Origin: Ignavibacteriales bacterium CG12_big_fil_rev_8_21_14_0_65_30_8
Lineage (GTDB): Bacteria; Bacteroidota; Ignavibacteria; Ignavibacteriales; Ignavibacteriaceae
NCBI GenBank assembly: GCA_002783525.1
Contig: PFGS01000179.1
Coordinates: 1 to 13,322 of the forward strand
Reading direction: 5' to 3'
DNA: 13,322 nt
Below the pieces are notes generated by a model. The model worked only from the letters and a program-made list of their open reading frames with translations. It was not told the DNA's origin and ran no database searches. Below are positions 7,626 to 13,322 of this stretch, piece after piece (position 1 is the stretch's first letter; each line of letters opens with the position of its first letter). The position numbers and the translations under genes are program-made.

Positions 7626-8747
7626 ATGAAAAAAGCAATAATAACCGGTATTACCGGACAGGACGGAAGTTATTTAGCAGAAATTTTATTGGAGAAAGGT
7701 TATGAAGTTCATGGAATTATAAGAAGAAGCAGTTCTTTTAATACATCAAGAATTGATCATTTATACAACGATAAAAAAATATTAAATAGAAAATTATTTT
7801 TACATTATGGTGATCTGGTTGATACAAGTAATCTAAATCGTCTTTTGGAAAAAATAGAACCTGATGAAATTTATAATTTAGCAGCACAAAGCCACGTTAA
7901 AGTTTCATTTGAAATTCCCGATTATACTGCACAGGTAGATGCTTTAGGCACTTTAAGATTTTTAGATGCAATCAGAGAAGTTGGATTAAAGAAAGTAAAA
8001 TTTTATCAGGCTTCAACAAGTGAATTGTACGGCAAAGTTAGAGAAATACCACAGAGCGAAAATACTCCATTTTATCCGCGCTCACCTTACGGTGTTGCAA
8101 AACTTTACGGTTATTGGATAATAGTAAATTATCGGGAAGCATATGATATCTTTGCTTGTAATGGAATTCTTTTCAATCACGAATCTCCACGCAGAGGAGA
8201 AACTTTTGTTACGAGAAAAATAACACGCGCAGCAGGTAAAATTTTAGCTGGATTGCAAAATAGAATAACACTTGGTAATCTTGATGCAAAAAGAGATTGG
8301 GGTTTTGCGCCTGAGTATTGTGAAGGAATGTGGAGGATATTAAATCATAAAACAGCTGAAGATTTTGTGCTTGCAACAGGTGAAACTCATACGGTAAGAG
8401 AATTTACAGAAAAGACTTTTTCAAATTTAGGAGTAGAAATTAAATGGTTTGGCAAAGGAGAAAAAGAAAGAGGAGTTATAAAAAACATAGATTTTACTGT
8501 TGCAGAAAAATTAGTTAAATCTGAAAAAGATAGATTTAATTTTTCTTTATCAAAGAAATTAAAAAAGGGTGATGAAATTGTTGGAATTGATCCCAATTAT
8601 TACAGACCTACCGAGGTTGATTTACTAATAGGTAATCCTGCTAAAGCCAAAAAAGTTTTAGGATGGAAAGCTAAAACAAAATTTGAAGATCTGGTTGCAA
8701 TAATGGTAAAAGCGGATATGATAAAAATATTAAAGAGAGGTTTTTAA
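7626..8747 (+). CDS. gmd: GDP-mannose 4,6-dehydratase (Gmd)
   Basis: Gmd dehydrates GDP-D-mannose to GDP-4-keto-6-deoxy-D-mannose, the substrate of the neighbouring Fcl. At 373 residues it equals the E. coli enzyme. The NADP loop ITGITGQDGSYLAE spans 6-19, with the RRSSSFNTSRI segment at 33-43. Catalytic Thr131 and Glu133 lie in QASTSELYG, and Tyr155 and Lys159 in SPYGVAK. Further hallmarks are NHESPRRGETFVTRKI (184-199), LGNLDAKRDWGFA (216-228) and the C-terminal DPNYYRPTEVDLLIGNPAKAK. A Shine-Dalgarno-like GAGGG lies at 7614-7618 inside the end of fcl, 7 bases before the ATG. Together with fcl it forms a full GDP-fucose module, presumably for surface glycans. Confidence 0.96.
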   Translation: MKKAIITGITGQDGSYLAEILLEKGYEVHGIIRRSSSFNTSRIDHLYNDKKILNRKLFLHYGDLVDTSNLNRLLEKIEPDEIYNLAAQSHVKVSFEIPDYTAQVDALGTLRFLDAIREVGLKKVKFYQASTSELYGKVREIPQSENTPFYPRSPYGVAKLYGYWIIVNYREAYDIFACNGILFNHESPRRGETFVTRKITRAAGKILAGLQNRITLGNLDAKRDWGFAPEYCEGMWRILNHKTAEDFVLATGETHTVREFTEKTFSNLGVEIKWFGKGEKERGVIKNIDFTVAEKLVKSEKDRFNFSLSKKLKKGDEIVGIDPNYYRPTEVDLLIGNPAKAKKVLGWKAKTKFEDLVAIMVKADMIKILKRGF

Positions 8748-8768
8748 TCTTTAATAGATTCTTTTTTT
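8746..8768 (+). terminator. weak intrinsic terminator candidate after gmd
   Basis: AATCT (8746-8750) and AGATT (8756-8760) form a 5-bp stem with a 5-base loop, followed by C and seven T. The stem overlaps the gmd stop codon and the T-run ends 4 bases before the next ATG. The stem is short and AT-only but for one pair, so termination would at best be partial. Confidence 0.3.
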
Positions 8769-8772
8769 GATT

Positions 8773-9084
8773 ATGAATTTATGGATAGTTGCTTTAATAG
8801 TTTTTGTATTTAATATTCCTTTTGGATATTGGAGAGCAAACACTAAAAGATATTCGTTTCAATGGTTTTTATCTATTCATTTACCAATACCTTTTATAAT
8901 TATTTTAAGAATGATTAGTGGCTTAGGATTTAAATTTATTACTTACCCGGTATTAATTGGAGCATTTTTTAGCGGTCAGTTTTTAGGAAAAATTATTTTT
9001 ACTAAGCTTCATTCAAATAAAGATATTAACCTAAGTTCTTGTTTAGTAATGGATATTTATAGAATTTATTATTGCAAAAAATAA
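8773..9084 (+). CDS. small three-helix membrane protein of unknown function
   Basis: About 103 residues from the ATG at 8773; an in-frame TTG at 8767 would add only two residues and I prefer the ATG. Three hydrophobic stretches are visible: residues about 2-18 (LWIVALIVFVFNIPFGY), 32-50 (IHLPIPFIIILRMISGL area) and 54-74 (FITYPVLIGAFFSGQFLG area). Between helices 1 and 2 lies a basic and aromatic loop (WRANTKRYSFQWF), and the tail is charged with two late cysteines. It is probably an inner-membrane protein. I do not recognise a named family; the NIPFGYWRA and GAFFxGQFLG patches look conserved rather than random. It lies 25 bases after gmd in the same direction and 75 bases before pepT. It might be an accessory protein of glycan export, but there is no direct evidence. 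Confidence 0.65.
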   Translation: MNLWIVALIVFVFNIPFGYWRANTKRYSFQWFLSIHLPIPFIIILRMISGLGFKFITYPVLIGAFFSGQFLGKIIFTKLHSNKDINLSSCLVMDIYRIYYCKK

Positions 9085-9159
9085 CAAAAATGAAATTCCA
9101 GGTTATTTTCCTTAATTTTAAATACAGATTAAAAGACACTTGAACAAAAGGAGATTATT

Positions 9160-10410
9160 ATGTTTGATGAAAAATATCAATTTACCTGCGTTGAAAAATT
9201 TCTAGAATATGTAAAGTACGATACACAATCAGATGATGAATCTGAATCATTTCCAAGCACTGAAAAACAAAAAATCTTATCTGCAGACCTTGCTAAAGAA
9301 TTAAAAGAAATGGGGCTGGAAGATGCACATATGGATGAGTGGGGATATGTAATGGCTACTCTACCTTCCAACACAGATAAGAATGTAGATACAATTGCAT
9401 TTATTGCTCATGTTGATACTTCGCCTGCTGTTACAGGAAAAGATGTTAATCCTATAATTAACAAAAATTATCAGGGCGGAGATATTGTTTTAAAGAATGA
9501 TACTTCCAGAGTTATAAAGGCGGATGAAAATCCTTATCTACAAGAAATGATAGGTTATGATATAATTACTACTGATGGAACAACATTACTTGGTGCAGAT
9601 AATAAAGCAGGTGTTGCTGAAATAATGGATGCAGTAAATTATTGGCTTACACACCCTGAAGTAAAACACGGAACAGTTAAAATATGTTTTACTCCAGATG
9701 AAGAAGTAGGAAGAGGAACAGAAAAAATTGATCTTAAAAAACTTGGAGCTAAATATGCTTACACGGTCGATGGATCAGCAAGAGGAGAAATAGAATCTGA
9801 GACATTTAGTGCTGACGCAATGGTTGTAAATTTTATTGGCAAAAATATTCATCCCGGTTTTGCTAAAAATAAAATGGTAAACGCAATAAAAGTAGCTGCA
9901 GCTTTTATTGAATCTTTACCTAAAGAAGAGTTATCACCCGAAACCACCGAAAAAAGAGAAGGATTTGTACATCCTTGGATAATTAATGGTAACGAAGAAT
10001 TAACATCAGTTAAATTTATTATCAGAGATTTTATTACTTCAAAATTAAAAGATTACGAAAACATTGTTAAAGACCTTGCTGAAAAAGCAGTTGCAAAATT
10101 TCCAGGTGCAAAAGTGGAAATTGAAATTAAAGAGCAGTATAGAAATATGAAAGAAGTATTGGATAAACATCCGCAAGTTGAAGAGTATGCTTTACAGGCT
10201 TTAAAAAATTTGAACATTGAGCCTATTATGAACCCAATTAGAGGCGGTACTGACGGTTCAAGACTTTCTTTTATGGGACTCCCTACACCAAATATTTTTG
10301 CAGGCGAACACAGTTTCCATTCGCAGTTAGAATGGGTTGCCGTGCAGGATATGGAAATAGCAGTTAAAAATATTATTGAGATTGCAAAGGTTTGGGAAGA
10401 GAAGGCTTAA
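9160..10410 (+). CDS. pepT: peptidase T (tripeptide aminopeptidase, M20B)
   Basis: PepT removes the N-terminal residue from tripeptides in the cytoplasm using two zinc ions. The 416-residue length is normal. Metal and catalytic residues are all present: His84 and Asp86 (AHVDTSP), bridging Asp147 (LGADNKAG), general base Glu181 with Glu182 (PDEEVGRG), Asp204 (TVDG) and His384 (GEHSFHS). The dimerisation/lid insertion lies around 215-320, and NPIRGGTDGSRLS (358-370) is the usual substrate-binding segment. It has one of the two strong ribosome binding sites in the window: AAAAGGAG at 9146-9153, 6 bases before the ATG. The 75-base upstream gap and this site suggest its own promoter, separate from the sugar run. 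Two inverted repeats follow its stop. Confidence 0.97.
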   Translation: MFDEKYQFTCVEKFLEYVKYDTQSDDESESFPSTEKQKILSADLAKELKEMGLEDAHMDEWGYVMATLPSNTDKNVDTIAFIAHVDTSPAVTGKDVNPIINKNYQGGDIVLKNDTSRVIKADENPYLQEMIGYDIITTDGTTLLGADNKAGVAEIMDAVNYWLTHPEVKHGTVKICFTPDEEVGRGTEKIDLKKLGAKYAYTVDGSARGEIESETFSADAMVVNFIGKNIHPGFAKNKMVNAIKVAAAFIESLPKEELSPETTEKREGFVHPWIINGNEELTSVKFIIRDFITSKLKDYENIVKDLAEKAVAKFPGAKVEIEIKEQYRNMKEVLDKHPQVEEYALQALKNLNIEPIMNPIRGGTDGSRLSFMGLPTPNIFAGEHSFHSQLEWVAVQDMEIAVKNIIEIAKVWEEKA

Positions 10411-10422
10411 AGATTATTATAA

Positions 10423-10456
10423 TAGGAACTTATTCTATAATATGAATGAGTTCCTA
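10423..10456 (+). terminator. stem-loop downstream of pepT
   Basis: TAGGAACTTATTC (10423-10435) pairs with GAATGAGTTCCTA (10444-10456) around an 8-base TATAATAT loop. Twelve pairs are Watson-Crick and one is a G-U wobble in the plus-strand RNA, so the hairpin is better formed in the pepT transcript than in the opposite one. It begins 12 bases after the pepT stop. There is no good T-run after it, so it may be an mRNA-stabilising 3' hairpin rather than an intrinsic terminator. Confidence 0.5.
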
Positions 10457-10495
10457 ACTATTTATTACTTCATTTCACGTTTAACTTCAGAGGCT

Positions 10496-10567
10496 ACTTA
10501 ACAAATATTTTAAAAAAAATGCATATTAATTAAAAAATTCAATTTTTTAATTAATATTTTGTTAAGT
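10496..10567. repeat. nested AT-rich palindrome between convergent pepT and tracrRNA
   Basis: A perfect 17-bp inverted repeat (10523-10539 and 10541-10557) has a single C at its centre. Outside it lies a second perfect arm pair, ACTTAACAAA (10496-10505) and TTTGTTAAGT (10558-10567). The left side has 17 unpaired bases between the two arms and the right side none. Nearly all pairs are A-T. The palindrome lies between two transcripts that converge (pepT on plus, tracrRNA candidate on minus) and has T-rich sequence on the right side, so a two-way terminator is the simplest role; a cruciform or protein-binding site is also possible. Confidence 0.6.
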
Positions 10568-10593
10568 TTTTGTTTATATAAAAAAAGATGAAA

Positions 10594-10626
10594 TAAAAAT
10601 GGGATATCGAAAAACGATACCCCATT
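10594..10626 (-). terminator. intrinsic terminator of the tracrRNA candidate
   Basis: In minus-strand RNA sense, a 12-base arm (10626-10615) pairs fully with 10609-10598, with one G-U wobble, around a 5-base U loop. The stem core is GGGG(U)AUCG against CGAUAUCCC. It runs directly into TTTTT at 10599-10595. In plus-strand sense the wobble becomes an A-C mismatch and no T-run follows, so it works on the minus strand. This is the best-formed terminator in the window. Confidence 0.85.
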
Positions 10627-10675
10627 AAATGTTTTCACAACGGAATAATCCTTATTGTGATAAGCTTCATTTTGT
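10594..10675 (-). ncRNA. tracrRNA candidate for the type II-C Cas9
   Basis: Read on the minus strand, this stretch of about 82 bases has the parts of a tracrRNA in the right order. A presumed anti-repeat (about 10675-10654) ends in TATCACAAT, complementary to a repeat starting ATTGTGATA; II-C repeats commonly begin GTTGTGA. Next comes the nexus AAGGATTATTCCG (10653-10641), the same plan as the AAGGC...GCCG nexus of the Staphylococcus aureus tracrRNA. Then a GTTGTGAAAAC linker and a terminator hairpin. It lies divergently upstream of cas9, a usual place in type II loci. The 5' end is inferred from the promoter-like site at 10681-10711 and could lie further upstream; the 3' end is set by the T-run. 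The strand is decided by that T-run: the plus-strand version of the hairpin is not followed by T. Confidence 0.78.
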
Positions 10676-10680
10676 AAAAG

Positions 10681-10711
10681 CAAAAATATGAAAAACTTTT
10701 AAAATATCAAA
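10681..10711 (-). promoter_or_regulatory. Bacteroidota-type promoter candidate for the tracrRNA
   Basis: On the minus strand, TTTG (10711-10708) and TATTTTTG (10688-10681) are separated by exactly 19 bases. This fits the Bacteroidota sigma consensus of TTTG at about -33 and TAnnTTTG at about -7 with a 19-21 spacer. It would start transcription near 10673-10676, directly at the beginning of the anti-repeat. The -33 box lies just upstream of the cas9 Shine-Dalgarno. Such AT-rich boxes can occur by chance; the support is their spacing and position. Confidence 0.5.
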
Positions 10712-10713
10712 TT

Positions 10714-10719
10714 AGGAGG
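10714..10719 (+). promoter_or_regulatory. strong Shine-Dalgarno of cas9
   Basis: AGGAGG lies 7 bases before the ATG at 10727. It fixes the start, which also gives the normal Cas9 N-terminus with the RuvC-I Asp at residue 8. Most other genes in the window have weak or no such site, so this one stands out together with that of pepT. Confidence 0.85.
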
Positions 10720-10726
10720 TAGGGAA

Positions 10727-13322
10727 ATGAAAAAAATTCTCGGATTAGATATTGGTACAACTTCAATTGGATGGGCTTTTGTTAATGAAGCAGAAACCGA
10801 TGAAGAAAAATCTAGGATAATAAAACTTGGCGTTCGCATTATCCCAATAACAACCGATGAGGAAAATGATTTTCAAAAGGGAAAAGCAATATCAATAAAT
10901 GCTGATAGAACACTAAAACGAGGAGCGAGAAGAAATCTTGATCGTTATCAGCTTAGGCGCAAAGCTCTGAAAAAAATACTTAGAAAAAACAAATTAATTA
11001 CAGACAAAACAATTTTAAGTGAACAGGGAAAAAATACAACATTCTCAGTTTATAGATTAAGAGCAAAAGCAGCAAAAGAAAAAATAAGCAAGGAAGATTT
11101 TGCGAGAGTTCTTTTGATGCTTAATAAAAAACGTGGCTATAAAAGTAATCGAAAGACTAAAAATGAAGACGAGGGAACCGCCATAGATGGGATGGAAGTT
11201 GCAAAATATATTACAGATAAAGGTCTGACACCGGGACAATATGTCTATGAACTTTTAAGAAATGAAAAAAAGTATATACCTGACTTTTATCGTTCTGATC
11301 TACAATCGGAACTTGATAAAATTTGGGAGTACCAAAAACAGTTTTATCCGAAAATACTCACCTCTAAACTCAAAGAAGAAATCAAAGGGAAAAACAAGGG
11401 AGCTACATGGAAAATTTGTGAAAAACCTTTTGATATTAAAGGTATTACTCAAAAAGGAACATCTCGAGAGAAAAAAATAGAAAAATATAAATGGAGAAAT
11501 TTAGCCTTAAAAGAAAAAGTTGACTTAGAAATTCTTACAATTATTTTGCAGGAATTAAATACCCAAATTAATAATTCAAGCGGATATCTTGGAGCAATTA
11601 GTGATAGAAGCAAGGAACTTTATTTTAATAAACTTACAGTTGGGCAATATCTTTACAAACAACTAGAAAACAATCCACATACACAATTAAAAAATCAAGT
11701 TTTTTATCGACAAGATTATTTGGATGAATTTGAGTCTATATGGGAAAAACAAAAACAGTATTACCCGGAGTTAACAGAAGAACTAAAAAAAGAAATCCGT
11801 GATGTAATTATATTTTATCAGCGGCCATTAAAATCTCAAAAAGGATTGCTCGGTCATTGTGAGTTTGAAAGTTGGGAAGAGGAATTTATCGATAACGAAA
11901 CAGGTAAAAAGAAAAAAAGAATTGTCGGGCACAGAGTAATTCCAAAATCATCACCTTTGTTTCAAGAATTTAAAATCTGGCAAATATTAAATAATATTGA
12001 AATTGTTAGTAAAGAAACCGGTGAAATAACAAGACTAAGTCAAGAAACAAAAGAACTTGTTTTTGAAAAATTAAGCATCGTTGACAAGTTAAAAGACACA
12101 GAACTATTGAAATTAATAGTTGACAAACCTAAAAATTATGAAGTGAAAAATTATAAAGTAATTGAAGGAAACAGAACTAATGCTGAGTTATACAAAGCAT
12201 ATCAAAAAATCTTGGAATTAGAAGGATTTGAATATGATTTTACAAAGTTGGATGTTAATAAAATAAATGAACTTCTAAGAACAAAATTTTCTGAATTAGG
12301 TATTTCAAATGATATTCTAAAATTTGACGCTGAATTAGATAATGATAATTTTGATAAACAACCAAGTATGCAGCTTTGGCATTTGCTTTATTCATTTGTA
12401 GAGGATAACTCAAAACTTGGGGATAAAAAACTTTTAGAAAAATTAAATCAAAAATTCGGATTTAGTAAAAAGCAGGCAAAAATTATTGCAAATATTCCTT
12501 TGCAAGCAGATTACGGAAGTTTGTCTTCGAGAGCAATAAGAAAGATTATACCACACTTAAAAGAAGGTAATACTTATGATGCTGCTTGTGCACTTGCAGG
12601 CTACAACCATTCTGCATCATTAACAAAAGAAGAAAGAGATAATAAAAAACTTAAAGATTATTTAGAACTTCTACCAAAAAATTCATTGCGTAATCCAATT
12701 GTAGAAAAAATTCTTAATCAAATGGTAAATGTAATTAACGCCATTATAAAGGATGAAACGCTTGGAAAACCAAACGAAATAAGAATTGAACTTTCGCGTG
12801 ATTTGAAAAAAAGTGCTGAAGAACGTAGAAAAACTACAGAAGGAATCAATAAAGCAACAATTGAACACGATAAAATTAGAAAACTATTACATAGTGATTT
12901 TGGTATTTCAAAAGTTACACGAAATGATATAATAAGATATAAACTTTGGAAAGAATTAGAAAGTTACGGATACAAAACAATTTATACTAAAACTTATATT
13001 CCAAAAGAAAAATTGTTTTCAAAGGAATTTGATATTGAACATATTATTCCACAGGCAAAATTGTTTGATGATTCTTTTTCAAACAAAACATTGGCAAAAA
13101 GGGATATTAATATAGAAAAAGGAAATGAAACAGCTTATGATTATTTAAAAGGGAAATTAAGTGAAGAAGAATTTAAACAGTATTTATTTAGTATTGAGAA
13201 AATGTATAAAGACAAAAAAATAAGCAAATCAAAATACTTAAAACTTAAAATGAAATCAGCAGATATACCCGACGGATTTATTGAAAGAGATTTGCGGAAT
13301 AGCCAATACATCTCTAAGAAAG
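10727..13322 (+). CDS. cas9: CRISPR-associated endonuclease Cas9, type II-C, 3' end beyond the window
   Basis: Cas9 is the RNA-guided double-strand DNA endonuclease of type II CRISPR immunity, using crRNA and tracrRNA. The frame is open for 865 codons with no stop. RuvC-I is MKKILGLDIGTTSIGWA with catalytic Asp8. The arginine-rich bridge helix is about 60-83 (ADRTLKRGARRNLDRYQLRR). The recognition lobe includes KKRGYKSNRK (134-143) and IFYQRPLKSQKGLLGHCEFE (362-381). RuvC-II is NEIRIELSRDLKKS with Glu688. HNH is FDIEHIIPQAKLFDDSFSNKTL (768-789) with catalytic His772, Glu771 where SpCas9 has Asp839, and Asn795. The frame ends at RDLRNSQYISKK, the segment just before RuvC-III. Sequence and size match the large Bacteroidota/Ignavibacteria II-C proteins, of roughly 1,400 residues or more. 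Residues 167-219 and 303-357 are an internal duplication. A divergent tracrRNA candidate lies upstream; cas1, cas2 and the array are expected downstream. Confidence 0.97.
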   Translation, partial: MKKILGLDIGTTSIGWAFVNEAETDEEKSRIIKLGVRIIPITTDEENDFQKGKAISINADRTLKRGARRNLDRYQLRRKALKKILRKNKLITDKTILSEQGKNTTFSVYRLRAKAAKEKISKEDFARVLLMLNKKRGYKSNRKTKNEDEGTAIDGMEVAKYITDKGLTPGQYVYELLRNEKKYIPDFYRSDLQSELDKIWEYQKQFYPKILTSKLKEEIKGKNKGATWKICEKPFDIKGITQKGTSREKKIEKYKWRNLALKEKVDLEILTIILQELNTQINNSSGYLGAISDRSKELYFNKLTVGQYLYKQLENNPHTQLKNQVFYRQDYLDEFESIWEKQKQYYPELTEELKKEIRDVIIFYQRPLKSQKGLLGHCEFESWEEEFIDNETGKKKKRIVGHRVIPKSSPLFQEFKIWQILNNIEIVSKETGEITRLSQETKELVFEKLSIVDKLKDTELLKLIVDKPKNYEVKNYKVIEGNRTNAELYKAYQKILELEGFEYDFTKLDVNKINELLRTKFSELGISNDILKFDAELDNDNFDKQPSMQLWHLLYSFVEDNSKLGDKKLLEKLNQKFGFSKKQAKIIANIPLQADYGSLSSRAIRKIIPHLKEGNTYDAACALAGYNHSASLTKEERDNKKLKDYLELLPKNSLRNPIVEKILNQMVNVINAIIKDETLGKPNEIRIELSRDLKKSAEERRKTTEGINKATIEHDKIRKLLHSDFGISKVTRNDIIRYKLWKELESYGYKTIYTKTYIPKEKLFSKEFDIEHIIPQAKLFDDSFSNKTLAKRDINIEKGNETAYDYLKGKLSEEEFKQYLFSIEKMYKDKKISKSKYLKLKMKSADIPDGFIERDLRNSQYISKK

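Noticed and set aside
10496..10567. Palindrome as an insertion sequence end or MITE
   Set aside because: There is no flanking target-site duplication that I can see, no transposase, and only one copy in the window; a terminator or cruciform role is simpler.
10598..10626. Hairpin as a plus-strand terminator or attenuator in the cas9 leader
   Set aside because: On the plus strand it has an A-C mismatch and is followed by ATTAAATG rather than a T-run; the minus-strand reading is better in both respects.
10411..10726. CRISPR array between pepT and cas9
   Set aside because: No direct repeats with regular spacing are present; the repeated elements are inverted repeats and the single anti-repeat-like stretch belongs to the tracrRNA candidate.
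11057..12868. Short open frames inside cas9 (11057-11239 minus, 11262-11480 plus, 12683-12868 minus)
   Set aside because: The cas9 frame is continuous through all of them with recognisable Cas9 sequence, so there is no frameshift and no separate gene.

Overview
The window is strongly AT-rich and looks like a chromosomal segment from an anaerobic or facultative member of the Bacteroidota/Ignavibacteriota side of the FCB group. This rests on three things: the style of the proteins (a secreted YwqK-repeat protein with a TonB C-terminal domain, a large Bacteroidota-type II-C Cas9), weak or absent Shine-Dalgarno sequences at most genes, and one promoter-like site of the Bacteroidota form TTTG-N19-TAnnTTTG. 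The phylum call is inference; no rRNA or other marker is present.

Layout. Bases 1-536 hold the 3' part of trhO (tRNA uridine hydroxylase), whose start lies left of the window. Bases 564-1355 encode a secreted YwqK/TonB_C protein. It overlaps by 4 bases the end of the only minus-strand protein gene, pdxB (1352-2482), a pyridoxal-phosphate biosynthesis dehydrogenase. A 117-base AT-rich divergent spacer separates pdxB from mgtE (2600-3979), a magnesium channel/transporter.

From mgtE rightward there is a tightly packed plus-strand run for activated sugars: rmlA, rmlC, a DegT/DnrJ/EryC1 sugar aminotransferase, fcl and gmd. The last two form a complete GDP-mannose to GDP-L-fucose module. RmlA and RmlC are the first and third steps of dTDP-L-rhamnose synthesis, but rmlB and rmlD are absent here and must be elsewhere if that route operates. 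A three-helix small membrane protein of unknown role (8773-9084) and pepT (9160-10410) follow.

The right end is the start of a type II-C CRISPR-Cas locus. The 316-base gap 10411-10726 contains two inverted repeats behind pepT and, on the minus strand, a well-formed tracrRNA candidate: anti-repeat, AAGG...CCG nexus, 12-bp hairpin plus T-run terminator, and a promoter-like site at its 5' end. Divergent from it, cas9 starts at 10727 behind a strong AGGAGG and stays open to the last base (865 codons seen). It covers RuvC-I, the bridge helix, a recognition lobe with an internal duplication, RuvC-II and HNH. RuvC-III, the PAM-interacting region, cas1, cas2 and the repeat array are not in the window.

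The CRISPR region is the most interesting part. It is a recognisable class of system, but the non-coding RNA, its promoter and the self-complementary design of the tracrRNA would be missed by protein-only annotation.
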